A stretch of 64,000 bases of DNA from Aspergillus flavus (GCF_009017415.1 NC_092410.1:1984001-2048000), one strand, 5' to 3'. Shown: positions 48,584 through 59,539, counted from the stretch's first letter. The notes: a model not told the origin generated them from the sequence alone. Made by a program: numbers and translations.

Positions 48584-48667
48584 AGCCGAACGCGGGGGTC
48601 GAACCCGCAACCTTGAGATACCGTGATGACTAAGAGTCTCACGCTCTACCGATTGAGCTAGCCCGGC
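48584..48667 (-). tRNA. tRNA-Lys (CUU), with an 11-base intron
   Basis: Read on the minus strand, the 84-base sequence folds as a tRNA. The acceptor stem GCCGGGC pairs with GTTCGGC (two G-U pairs), the D arm is GCTC..GAGC, the anticodon stem TGAGA pairs with TCTCA, and the T arm is GCGGG-TTCGACC-CCCGC. The anticodon loop is C-U-CUU-A with the intron GTCATCACGGT (plus-strand 48620-48630) inserted one base 3' of the anticodon, the standard eukaryotic position. Removing it leaves 73 bases with discriminator U, as in yeast tRNA-Lys(CUU). The internal B box GGTTCGACC is intact. It decodes AAG. Confidence 0.95.
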
Positions 48668-49112
48668 TACTTGTTGAGAACGGCTTAGACTAAATGTAAA
48701 ATAGGGGAAAAAGGGCGTAGAATGCTGGGACTAGTTTCAACGTATTGCTACTGCTACTTCTTCTTTTTATACATCAAATCTGCACGTACTATACCATGCT
48801 ACTCCTGCAATATCCATAGTCACTTGGTCCCCTATAGCCGTAATCTATCTTCATATGAATAGCACTAATGGCACGCTATAGCAATTTAGCACAGGCTGCC
48901 ATCACCTCTATGTTAGTAATCACATAACACGTGACCAGAAGCACGGGCCACCTCGCTTAGCAATTCTTCATATGTTCTTCGGCAGTGATCTTCCCGCTTT
49001 CTTTCTTCTCCTGCCATCTTACCTCATGTCTTTCAAGCTGCACTTCTGCTCATTGCAGAAGTGCTCCTTAAGCTTAATCTATCAGATGTAATCACCATTG
49101 CTCAAAAGCACT
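48668..49112. other. Spacer, tRNA-Lys / CP-motif gene
   Basis: This is a divergent spacer serving the tRNA upstream region and the promoter of the following gene. An inverted pair of AAGTGCA-type sequences near 49040-49066 flanks the leader. No coding sequence. Confidence 0.4.
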
Positions 49113-50823
49113 ATGTCTCCTGCACCTGTCGCTGCCTCTCAGCAGCAGGACTCACAACTTCAAACCCTGGCCAAAGCTTTCGAAGCTCTTCTGCTAACCA
49201 CTCAGCAATATATCTGCAAGGAGAGAATCTTGCAACAAAGGCTGGAATATGCTTATGACGAGGTAGGCACTCTACCCTTCTCAACCCCACTCAAAACCTT
49301 CTGTCCCCTTTGCCTCAAATGATGAGAAAAATCGATTAGCTCTAGATCAGGAGTCGCATTTGCGGCGGTGACGGATATATCATGTATTATCTGATGAGGC
49401 ATCTCAAACTTCGTCTTCTCCACTTACCTTGGTCATGCTGTACTTGAAGCGTATCCTTGTACTAACGGTCACTTAGTATATGAAGCTCGCAGGTCGACTT
49501 CCCGGCGGTCTTGACACTCATGCCAAGATTGTCTCAGAGAAGATCCGCGGTCACTCCTCCGAATCCGAGAACCAAGAATCCGTGTCTTTCAGTCCTCCGG
49601 ATGTAGTAAGAGCACTAGCAGAGTCTGGGAATGTAGGCGACCAGACTCTGAAACCAATAGCGGACGGGGTGGTGTGTTACAAATCTGTCCTGAATTCGCA
49701 GAGTGTCCCCGACCTCAACCCATGTCTTGTTGCCACTAGGGCCGGAGCTCCTGGCTCTTTAGAAAAAGACTTCACCACCAAGGGCACTCAGGGGAATCTG
49801 CACTGCCCATTCGCAAAATCCAAGATTATGCCATCTCAGAATGGGATGGCTAATGGGATTGAGAATCCTTTCAAGATCCAGAATGGTGACTCGTGTGGAC
49901 ACGAAAGTTTAGACCCCATAAAGGCTGAACGAAATGATAGACATTCTAGTCAGACTCCTTCGGTGAGGACATCGACTACCCAATGTCCTGTTGCCCGGTG
50001 CCCCATTAGATACCTAGACCAACATAGCCCGGAAGAAATTGCCGACTATGTTGAAAGACACAAACACGAAATACCCCGAAGCCATGCTATTTGTGTCCAA
50101 CGTTATCAAAAGGATTCTCATAGCATGCGGCATCTAGATGCAAAATATGGTAGTCTCATTAATATGATTCGAGGGTTATCAGTCAAACATCAAGCGTTCC
50201 TCCCGAACCGTGGTAATAGCGGCGCGCCGACATCCAGTTCCTCTGCCGAACGAGTGGAAAAGTGGGCGGAAGAGGTTGGCATGAACCCGGAGCTACAGCC
50301 CTCTACCAAAGAGGCCGAGACAGTGGACGACGATGGTAGGGAGGGCCGCTTTGACCGTCCGCTACGTGAGGTCCGCGTTGGTGAATCTCCAAGCAGGCCT
50401 TGGGGAATCCCTGTCCCGATGCCCTTGCCTCCTTCAGCATCGCCTCCGCCGGCGGCGGCCTTACCTGAGAAGTCTGAGAAGCCGCCTGAGGAAAAAACCA
50501 TTGGGTTCTCTTCAATCCCGCCCCGTGACGCTACACAACAGGCGCCTACTACGGCACCCAAATCTGGTCGTTGCCCTTTCGGCCATGGTGCGGCTCCAGC
50601 TGTCAATGTAGTGACGGAGACACAGACCATTCGCGATCATGGGAAGATGAACGGAACCATTGAAAATGCTCAGCAGGATTCCGGAGAACAACCACCCGTT
50701 CATCCTCCACCAACCAACTCCTCGGCCAGTATCGTATTCAACGGCCCTGTATTCTTCGGCTTCTCCCCGGAGCAGACTTCTTCTTTCTTACAGCAATTGG
50801 GATCTCTTGTCAATAAACATTGA
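49113..50823 (+). CDS. Conserved fungal protein with four Cys-Pro motifs, function unknown
   Basis: Exons 49113-49262 and 49477-50823 give 498 residues. The intron carries a good branch site (ACTAAC) before the acceptor. The N-terminus is a predicted coiled helix (LAKAFEALLLTTQQYICKER). Cys-Pro motifs occur at C160 (HCPFAK), C220 and C225 (QCPVARCPI) and C416 (RCPFGHG). The most conserved-looking block is around residues 220-290 (YLDQHSPEEIADYVERHKHEIPRSH, then a run ending IRGLSVKHQAFLP). A Pro/Ala-rich acidic linker follows, and the tail ends GFSPEQTSSFLQQLGSLVNKH. Cys-Pro followed by a hydrophobic residue resembles heme regulatory motifs, and the protein could be a heme or redox sensor, but that is inference. 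I do not recognise a named family. The intron is longer than usual (214 bases), and an extra small exon in it cannot be excluded. Confidence 0.82.
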
Positions 50824-51149
50824 CATTCATGAATCGTGTCTTGTAACTGTTGCCAGCGTTCCCTTATGTGTTTCATGTTCTAGCTATGATGAATATGATG
50901 ACGACACCATGAATACGAGGACATATTTACCACCTCACCGGCCTTGTGTGCATACATATCTTTAGTGTATATCCCAGTGGAATGTCTTTACCTTTTATAT
51001 AATAATCCTCGTTTGAAATGCGATACCTCATTGGCCAGCTCAACATGTGATTATCAGTTCCCAGTGTTGAACAGTGCTTTCCACGGAAGTAACAAGTCAA
51101 TTCTAAGCCCTGGATAATATGTATGGACGACTCAAATCTAGGGGTAAAG
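50824..51149. other. Convergent spacer
   Basis: Short 3'-to-3' spacer between the CP-motif gene and the minus-strand membrane-protein gene. No other feature was seen. Confidence 0.4.
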
Positions 51150-51938
51150 CTAAGATACATGCTTTGCTGTCTGGTAGTTTCTCGATCTCATCCCCTCTTC
51201 TACCAGCTCGGGTGGTTCTCTGGAAAGATCAGTTAAAGCCGAACAACACTTGATATCTCTGCAGAAAATGGCACCGAGTCTTTCTAGAACAATGCACCGT
51301 TCCTCCATTGACAAGGCATTCCGCACTGCTGTGTCACTGGTTGGGAGTTCTCTATCCAAAACCCATACACCTTCTCCCTCCGGGTAACCAATGCGACGGA
51401 AAACTGAGAATGCTGGCTCCAGCTTGTGTAGCTCACTACACCTTCCATCGATCCATAGCCCATCTGAGAGATGTGAGGGATACCAGGAACCCCCGAATGG
51501 ACGAAGTTGCTCACAAAAGAGATTCTCTTCGTCGCGATCCCAGGATCTCTCGGATGAGTTGAAGCGGTCAATATTCAGATATTGAAGTTCTAGGGCGCTT
51601 AGCTCAGCCATCCATATACCTCCTGATGAAGGGTAGCATGCGGCTCTGCCGGTACTGATATCATAGCGCGCTGTGGGCAGAGAACAATTATGGTCCGCAA
51701 TTCCTATGCTGGTGACCTCGTTGAAGGAGGGAAGATGCTTGGTGGGGTAAATATGGTGGCCATAGAGGGTCTGGTACAAAATCAAAGCCAGCAAGGATAT
51801 AGAGGAGGTCACAAAGATGGTTTTAGTAAAGGTATGGACCAGTGAAATCCAGGGCATATCCGGAGATGGACTTGTACTATTTTGGACATGTCTGCCATTT
51901 TTGGTCTGGGAATTGTTCCGTTTATCTCGGTGGGCCAT
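51150..51938 (-). CDS. Predicted single-span membrane protein, unrecognised
   Basis: A single uninterrupted frame of 262 residues. The N-terminus is polar and basic (MAHRDKRNNSQTKNGR), followed by one hydrophobic span at about 41-60 (IFVTSSISLLALILYQTLYG), which suggests a type II membrane protein with the rest in the lumen or outside. That part holds many cysteines and tryptophans (CSLPTARYDIS, ACYPSSGGIWMAELSAL, FCEQLRPFGGSWYPS, GLWIDGRCSELHKLEP), as in secreted disulfide-bonded domains. I find no catalytic motif and no known family. Lack of introns, unlike most neighbours, and poor resemblance to core proteins suggest a lineage-restricted accessory gene. It is divergently arranged with the RidA gene. 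Alternatives are an immature glycoprotein or a degraded membrane enzyme. Confidence 0.65.
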   Translation of the reverse strand: MAHRDKRNNSQTKNGRHVQNSTSPSPDMPWISLVHTFTKTIFVTSSISLLALILYQTLYGHHIYPTKHLPSFNEVTSIGIADHNCSLPTARYDISTGRAACYPSSGGIWMAELSALELQYLNIDRFNSSERSWDRDEENLFCEQLRPFGGSWYPSHLSDGLWIDGRCSELHKLEPAFSVFRRIGYPEGEGVWVLDRELPTSDTAVRNALSMEERCIVLERLGAIFCRDIKCCSALTDLSREPPELVEEGMRSRNYQTAKHVS

Positions 51939-52628
51939 GTGCGGTGCTAGAATGAAATTTAACTATCTCTGTTCGTATATACATACTTTCAAGTACTCCG
52001 TACTCCGTACTTTATATGGACAGTTAAATCATAGTGGAGATCATCTGGTTTGCATTGTCGATCATTGCCAAGAACTTGTCGACGTCAAGACTTGCATGCT
52101 TTATCTATCTAGCAAGGCGGTATTCCATCTTCCCCTCCAGCCTCATCCCCTCTCTTGGTAGGTTTATCATAAACTATCCTTGCAGGAGGTGGCATCATCC
52201 GAGAGAGATAACCTATAACTCGAGAAGTTAAATTTCTTTTTTTGATCAAGACAATGGAGTGCCGCATAATAGGTATATACATATAAATAGATATAGATTT
52301 AGATATATAAGTCCTCATGTCCATACCTATGTATACCTAGATATAGTTTAACTAGCGATGCCCATTGATTTATACACGCCTAGAGAATATAAAATCTATC
52401 CCAATGAGAAGACACTGTACGTATCCTGGTACCTTCCAAGAAAAGAAAAGGAAAAGAAACCAAACGCCCTCCGGGAACAAGACCAAAAGCCCCACCGATG
52501 TCGGGAGGGGTCGAATGAAGACAACCCCAACTCTCCGACTATCAATCACCCAAGGACACTCTTTCCCGCGGAATACTTCCAGTATATCCAAATAAATAGG
52601 TTGCAGACCCCCCACCTCCTCTCCATAC
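51939..52628. promoter_or_regulatory. Divergent upstream region, membrane protein / mmf1
   Basis: This contains a tandem TACTCCGTACTCCGTAC at 51994-52010, just 56 bases upstream of the membrane-protein start, and an AT-rich patch with repeated ATATA near 52273-52308. Frames within it lack family signals. Confidence 0.5.
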
Positions 52629-53468
52629 ATGTTGCGGATCAGCTCTCGTGTTCTTTCCACTCGAATTGCCCACTCTCAGCTTCTCTCATCACCAACCTCT
52701 TCTTTCTATCGTATCCTCCGACCTCAACTCCCCATCCAAATCGTCACTATGTCTGGCATGACCCCTATCTCCGCCGCCGGTGCTTGTCCTCGTGAGTCAT
52801 TCTGTCGCTATTCAATTGCCATCACCCTGACAAACCGTACAAGATTTAAGCTAACAAATTGACTCGTCGCAGCTGCTGGCCCCTACGTAAGTTCACCAAC
52901 CGATCAACGAATCGTCTATATATAGTCCTTCCCTTCCATAACCACCCCGCAAAGAAGGCGTTCAATGTTGTTGACGTTTGAATTCTCCTACAGTCCCAAG
53001 CCGTCCGTGCCAATGGCCAGATCTTCGTCTCCGGTCAGATCCCCGCTGACGCCTCTGGAAATCTTGTCACCGGAAACATTGGCGACCTGACCCAGGCTTG
53101 CTGCAATAATATCAAGGCTATTATCGATGCTGCTGGCTCCAGCGTTGACAAGATCGTCAAGGTCAATGTATGTATAGCTTTCCTTTCGTCCTTTTCTGCC
53201 TCCCCCCCCCTCTCCTTCCACCCTATCTTCCCTCCTCCTTTAGTCAACTACCGTCTTACCCCTCTTGGCTCTCTGGCTTTAAAATTACAAGCAGGCTGCG
53301 GCTGACCGAGATACTCGACAGGTTTTTCTTACTGATATGGCGAACTTCGCTGAGATGAACGCCACATATGAGAAGTTTTTCACTCATAAGCCCGCTCGTA
53401 GCTGTGTCGCTGTTGCCCAGCTCCCCAAGGGCGTGCCTGTAGAGATCGAGTGCATTGCTCTGGCCTAA
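52629..53468 (+). CDS. mmf1: RidA family 2-iminobutanoate/2-iminopropanoate deaminase (Mmf1/Hmf1 type)
   Basis: Exons 52629-52791, 52873-52886, 52994-53167 and 53322-53468 give 165 residues. RidA proteins hydrolyse reactive enamine/imine intermediates formed by threonine dehydratase and protect PLP enzymes and mitochondrial function. The conserved core is [54 protein letters not shown] and [19 protein letters not shown]. The first 40 residues are rich in Arg and Ser and lack acids, an evident mitochondrial presequence. An internal in-frame ATG at 52749 (MSGMTPIS) would give a 125-residue cytosolic form. One gene may thus replace the yeast Mmf1/Hmf1 pair through alternative starts. Exon 2 has just 14 bases and encodes PAGPY within the conserved loop. 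Confidence 0.93.
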
Positions 53469-53765
53469 ACCAAAAATGTTTTTATTTTACATGGCATACA
53501 ATCAAAAGGCAATCAGATGTGATTAGTGTTGAACCGGGCTCGGCCTACTACGACCCTGGATGATTGATCATCGGGAATTAGTGTCTCATTCATTATAAGT
53601 AAGAACTTGTAGTAAATACTACCTGAAGACAACAAGCGCATCGTAAGTTCAAACAGACGCTGTGGGAATCATCACGCGCATACAAAATGGCTAAGCGATG
53701 CTGGGATACACTTTCAATGGCAGAAAATAGACTCGTTGTAAAAACAATATACGTCCTCATAGCAG
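53469..53765. other. Convergent spacer, mmf1 / Munc13-like gene
   Basis: A 297-bp 3'-to-3' spacer. It should hold both polyadenylation signals. Nothing else was recognised. Confidence 0.4.
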
Positions 53766-56700
53766 TCATCGTCGCCCCAGAGTTCCCGCCATCCTCCCCC
53801 CACCAGCCATCAGGCTTTGTTTCACAATGGCATCCGCAGCCGCGGCAGCTGCGAGTCGCTCCTTCTGACGACTTCGATCGCGCAGGTAGCCAGCAGCTTC
53901 TGGCCTCATACGAAGGATTCGCAAGATCATGTCATCATTTGGTTCGGCCTGAGCTTCGCGCCATTTTTCCTCCTTCATCTTCTTCATTGTGCCAAGGTTC
54001 CGCGAGAGCATGATGCTCTTAGCTCGCCGAGCACCAGGAACGCCGAGGAATCCGCCCGATCCTCCAGAACCAAGATGGGCCGGCGCGGACGCTCGGTTTC
54101 TATTGGCCTGCTGCCGAGATATGGTTGCTGAGGCCATTCTCTCAGAGGTGCGAATAAGATTCTCGGTGGGTTCAAAGTAGAAAAAGTTCAGAGATTGAAT
54201 CTCGTGATACTTGGGCGACTTCAAGATATCAATCGAAACACCGTTTGCTTCACCAGTTTCTTCATCAACAGCGTGGAAAAAATTCAAGAGCAGCACGAGC
54301 CAGCGTGAGACTATATCAACCTCCTGCATCGTGAGAGGTTTCTGATGGGATGGCTTGTCGGACAAGGGAGGTACAAGCAAGCATTCAATAGTGCTAAGAA
54401 CCTCTTTCCATAATCGAGCCATGACCATTTTCATGGCTTCAGATGTCAAGGTCTTGTTCATGATCGCAAAGTTATCATTAAAGTAGTCGAAAAGCGGAGT
54501 TAGTGCATTCTCCACATCCACATTTGATGGTCCTGTGGCAGTAGCTTGCGCCTTATTACGGCTAAGAAAGTTGGAAACGCTGGATATACTGAGACCACGC
54601 GACAGCAAGGATTTTAGGGTTCGACGCGACAAACAGTGGCTGATATAAGCAGACAGCTATTGGTTGTATTAGAGACGACGCTTGCTATTCAGGGTCCAGA
54701 GCCCGGAGTGTGTTTGGACTTACCTTTTCCGTAATTTTGCGTGTCATATCCCTCTCCGTGCGTTTCAATGTGCGGAAGGCTTTACCAAAGTAAAATTGGA
54801 TGTCGTCCCGTTCTCCCTCCATGCTGACACGGAGTAGCAATCGGCCCTGTGTATCCAGATCAAGCCAATATTCCTTCGGCAAGAAATCACTGAAATGTAA
54901 AGGATCCAGTTTGATAGAAGTGCGGCCGACATAATCGTGGTCGCCCACTGCGTCCCAGTCCCATATCGTTGCAATGATGTTCAATGGACCCTGCGTTGTT
55001 ATATCAACAGAATCATCCCATCGCGGGTTGAGATTGTTGTAAATGATACGAGTTTTGGCAATGCGCTTCTGGTACTCGTCTGTCAGCACTACATATGGGT
55101 CACTGCCCCCATTCATATCACAGGCTTTCAAATCTTCGGCTTCCACGACCTTAATTGTGAAAACGTAGGTTGTTGATCTGCGCATCTTCTGCATCTGTGG
55201 AGGAGCATGTTTGGCGATAACATCTGCACAGCCATCAACGTTTATTTCACGCTCTAGCTTGTCAAGCTGAGTAAGGGCATATTCAACATTGTTCAGTTTG
55301 ACTAGTGACTATGAAATCGTCAGTCATGCAAAACAAACCTAACCGGGCAATAAAAGAGAAACTGGAAAAGTCTGAGTTGGGGGGAGGAGAAGAGAAATTA
55401 AGGGACTTGCACACCTCGGGAAAGAATTGGAATGGCTCAATCTTCTCTTTACTCGCCCACGCTTCTTTGGCAATTTGCATTAGCTTTTCCTGGGCTGTTT
55501 GATTCAGAGCCGCCTCTTGATCCGGTGAGAGCCTGTCCATTTCTCGTGCGAACATCTGCTCCAATGACTCGCAGTACTTTGCAAGGCCATTTGAAATCGA
55601 TTTGGACAATGCAGTCATGAACTTTGCGTACTGCAAGTCATCATCCCACCCGAGTTGAATCATTTGCTCTACCACCTGATTGAATGAGCGGAATATGTCT
55701 ATAACGGAGACACTGTGCCGATGCTCCTCCGGAATCATCACATCAGTTGAGTCATCAGCTCGGACGGCAAAGACATCTTGTCTCACAGCCTGCTCTACCC
55801 ATTCTGCGATCTTCTCCTCTGTCATGCGGATCCACCGCCAGACGAATTCTTCCAGTAAATCCTCAACGCGGAATGGGAAGGGAGCGCTGGTTTCACATTA
55901 GTATCGACACTTTGCATTAGCAGCGATGGTCCTACCTAGGGAGTGCCTCAGTGAAGAGTTGACGTATAGCCGTGAGTTGCTTATATAAATCAAAACCATC
56001 CTCTATTGGGATTTCCTCTCCTCTCAGCTTGCCCTGTTCGACTATTCGGGCTACCATTTCATGAGCGTCTTCTGCGAATATCGGAAGCACGTTTGAAAGC
56101 AAGATCTGGTACGGGTTGACCCTGCATGTTGTGAGTAGAAGACTACAATTTGAGATAACTGCATCTTACCCCATGATCTCCGGATTATTTCGGTAGCGCT
56201 TCCTAATCTTCTGGGCAAGTTTTGTTATGGACTCACAAAGCTGAATGATATGGTCGAATTCCCAGGTGTCCTGATCCATTGGGACATACTGTCCGAGGAG
56301 GTCTTGATATTTTTCTGTTGCTTTCTGTGCGAGTCCATTTTGAACATAACAACGAAAACGGTCGATATCCTCCAGATCCTCTGTGTAGCTGGGATCAAGC
56401 TGAATATGATTCTCTAGAACATACATTACAGGACCAATAGGTCGAGGTTTTCCTTCGTAACAATCCATCATGACGTCGTATAGTTCCCGCAGAAGTGCTT
56501 CATGGAGAGAGGAGAGTAACTGCTGCATCGAGAGCAAGTCGTGTACAGTCCACCTGTGTCGGTCAAAGAGAACGGTAGCCACGAAGCTGCTGCGCTTCTT
56601 CTCTGACGATGGTGTCTCCTTGATATAGGTAAATGCCGAATCAAGAGTGTCGAGATCAATCTCGTTGTCTACAAATTTCGATCGGACAACTTCCAGGAAC

Positions 56701-58109
56701 AGGACTAGCCTAGAAAAGTGGGGGATTCGCCAACGAAGGCAAACTTCGTTTAAGAACTCGGCTGACTGCTTCGAGAGGAGCTTCATAGACGGGGGTTCAG
56801 ACGCAAATTGAGTAGCTTCAACTTCGCGGTCTTTCAGGTCATGGCTCAAAGTTTGAGCCAAAATATACCTATACATAGATCGAGGGTCCGGTGGAATGTA
56901 TGTGTATGTGTCAGATTCATCGGATTCGCTATTGCCATCGCCCATTGATAGCAAACTGAGGTCCACTGGTTGGTCGATTACATATGAAACCGGCCTGTCA
57001 GAATTCGTTCTTGACAAATCGCCAGGGGCTGCATCATTGTTGTCTCCGGCATTTGCATTGAACTGTAGAAGCGCACCCCCTGGACTGCTTTTTGCTAGTT
57101 CAGGGTTCGCTTGCACGATAGCAAGCATCATTTGGGATAGGTCAGGGCCTTCACTTTTTCTCCAGCTTTCATACGCATCTTCATTCTGAAAGTCTTCCTT
57201 GGACATGGTTTTTCGAGTATTTAGACTGAGATGGGTTTGATAGGCTTTGAGGTCCCTGAGAGCCGCCTGCGCAGTCCAGATCTCCCGATGTTTGTCGATA
57301 TCGGACTGCACTTGAGCGGTGCTTATATCGAAAATCCTTGCGACATGTTGCACCAAAGGCATATCTCTCACCTCATAGCTTAGAGGTACTACAGCTTCCA
57401 CTGTTGATGGACCGTTAGATTGCACAAGGTCCTGATCCTGGGAAAGGAGTTTATTCTCTAAGATCGATAATCGGTTCGCCAGCTCCGGTCGTTCTTTCGC
57501 CCAATCATTATCTTTCAAAATATGTGAAATCAGGCGGACAAAGAGTGCGACATGCCTGTCCACCATGAATTTCCAGTGGTCATCATCTGGATCCTTGCCT
57601 TTACTCAGTTCCTTTGTTGCATTTGAGTAGAAGATGAGGACGAGATCTTCGGCTCGCCGATCCTTCTCCATGCGCTTCTTGAATGACTGCTCTTTAAGGG
57701 TATTGAGAAATGCAGCAAACGTTCTGACAACCAGGGGGTCCTGATATTCCTTTCTTTTTTCTTTCTTCGTCAAGACGCCCGTCAACCTCTTCTCGAGTTC
57801 AGTTATAGAACCATGGGGAAACCGTGTGCTCTTTGAATCCCTAACAAGAGAGAAATCACTCATCAGGTCGTGGAAGGATGTTGATGAGCGCTTGGGCCGC
57901 TGGTGAGGAGCGGGTACATTCTGTACACGTCGCGAACGAGGTTGAAGGAGGTATGAGAGGTAAGCGACTCTGAGAGCATATGTGTAGGCTGCCGTAGGGT
58001 TCACGGGACGTCGGCGGGACCCAGAAAGGGTGCGCGTGTGGCGAGAATCATTTTGGATACTATTAATCCGTCGGTTGATGCCTCGGGATTGATCAGATGC
58101 TGTCGACAT
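53766..58109 (-). CDS. Fungal Munc13/UNC-13-like protein with C2 domain
   Basis: Exons in transcript order are 56170-58109, 55936-56121, 55415-55886, 54724-55308 and 53766-54656, giving 1,357 residues. The N-terminus is basic and disordered. MUN/MHD1-type helical sequence covers roughly 430-870 (MLSMQ- and LFTEALP-type helices, then EQMIQLGWDDDLQYAKF). A C2 domain lies at about 912-1030 (YVFTIKVVEAEDLKAC, GSDPYVVL, NPRWDDSVDI, IWDWDAVGDHDYVG) with the aspartates expected for calcium or lipid binding. An MHD2-type helical region follows (MQEVDIVSRWLVLLLNFFHA), and the tail is Arg/Ala-rich. The order MHD1-C2-MHD2 is that of fungal UNC-13 proteins such as S. pombe Ync13, which couple exocytosis and endocytosis at growth and septation sites. 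The last acceptor is the AATAG at 54657, not the nearer ATCAG, because only the former keeps frame. Confidence 0.88.
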
Positions 58110-58939
58110 GGGGGAGTTTCTCTATCCGAATGTTGCAGCGTTCGGGGAGAGGGGGCAAGGGAGCGGAAAGCGGGACCATGGATAAAACAGTGAGTTCGTA
58201 CCACCAGCCAGCTCCAGCTGGACTGAAATAAATCGCAAAATGTTCGCTGGGCTCTCCAGGGCCACAGAATTAAGGAGGCGGGACAGATACGAGGGGAAAT
58301 TGGTAGGAAAATGCCGGCGGGTAGAAAGAAGAAAGGGGGTGTTGTGTTGTGTTGTTGCTGGCGGGAGGCGCTTCTGCTTCTGCACCTGAAACAAAAAGCT
58401 GCCCCAAGTAACTGACGTAGTGCTCTATAGGACAGTTAAAAAGCAAAAACTTACAACTCACACTATGCACGCTCATGTCAGCTGCATAACATCTCCTTGC
58501 TATGAGAATCTCTAAGTCCAATTTACACTTAAAAGTTGTGTGCATTTTCTGCTCGCTATTACTATCGGTGTCAACGCGATGGGTCTATTCTTTTGACTCC
58601 ATTCAATCCAAGAGCGTTTGAAACATTGGACAGGCAGAGTACATGGCACATTATAATGGCCATTTGGTGTCTTCTCGAATAACATCTTCACCTATCCCTA
58701 ATTCCCACGATCTTGTTGAGGCAAGTTGATTAGATACAGAGTACGCACACCCTACGTCAGCCTAGAATCCCGGGCATGAAACGGATATTGAGACTGTTAG
58801 GAGATTCCGGAGGCTAGCAGGCCAAGCGGTGAAGAGCAGCCCTCACACCTGAAACCAGACCTTCGATTGACGCGGAAAAGAGAATCGTACTGTACTTATT
58901 TACACAACAGGAGAAAAAAAAAAAGCAAACGTCAATCAA
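58110..58939. other. Intergenic, upstream of the Munc13-like gene
   Basis: This holds the promoter of the Munc13-like gene and the 3' side of the NDUFB8-type gene. No coding sequence is supported. Confidence 0.45.
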
Positions 58940-59539
58940 TCACCAAGAGTCCTCGCCGGATTTGCGGGCCTAATATCAAAATGTAAGTTCAACGTTCAGG
59001 CAAAGTGTTCGTCGGTGATATATTTTAGGAACTCACCTTAACAGCATTGGGTCCTCCAAGTTCCTTCTCCAAGCCTTCCGGGTATGTTCTGGGAACACTA
59101 GGCTTGTCTGGATAGTAGAAGCTCACGAGACCACAAAATCCAAGGAAGGTTGCAACAAACACGCCCAGGTGGAAGAAGCCCTTACGGGACGTAACATGCG
59201 TATACTGTTCAGGACTGAAAACACCGAGAATTTCGTTTTCTTCGTGGACTGGTTCTCCAAAATTCCGTCTCTCTTGCTTGTCCCACCAGTCGCCATGAGG
59301 GTCTCTGAAAGCACGCTTAACGCGAGGAGGGTTCTGGTAATTACCATTCTGTGGGTTGAAACCAAACGGGGTCAATTGGTGATAAATAGAACACTATTTT
59401 CATAGGAATACCATACCTGCAAAGGATCATCAAGCTCTGCAGCCGCGAGAGTCCTGCCTTGAGAGAAGAAGGCGCGGGGGGCGTTATAACGAACGGCCAC
59501 CTGTGGCAGGCGCCGGGTCAAAAACCGCTGAGACAGCAT
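58940..59539 (-). CDS. Complex I accessory subunit, NDUFB8/ASHI type
   Basis: Exons in transcript order are 59417-59539, 59037-59348 and 58940-58969, giving 154 residues. The first 35 residues (MLSQRFLTRRLPQVAVRYNAPRAFF) form a mitochondrial presequence rich in Arg without acids. The mature part has NYQNPPRVKRAFRDPHGDWWDKQERRNFGEP, a signature of this NADH:ubiquinone oxidoreductase subunit, then a single membrane span (FFHLGVFVATFLGFCGLVSFYYP, about residues 104-126) and the PRTYPEGLEKELGG tail. It is an inner-membrane, P-module accessory subunit. The final exon holds nine codons and a stop. The gene is divergent from swr1. Confidence 0.92.

Noticed and set aside
49263..49476. Possible extra small exon in the CP-motif gene intron
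   Set aside because: The 214-base gap contains AG and GT pairs, but direct joining of the two exons keeps phase and uses a good branch site. No extra exon is needed.
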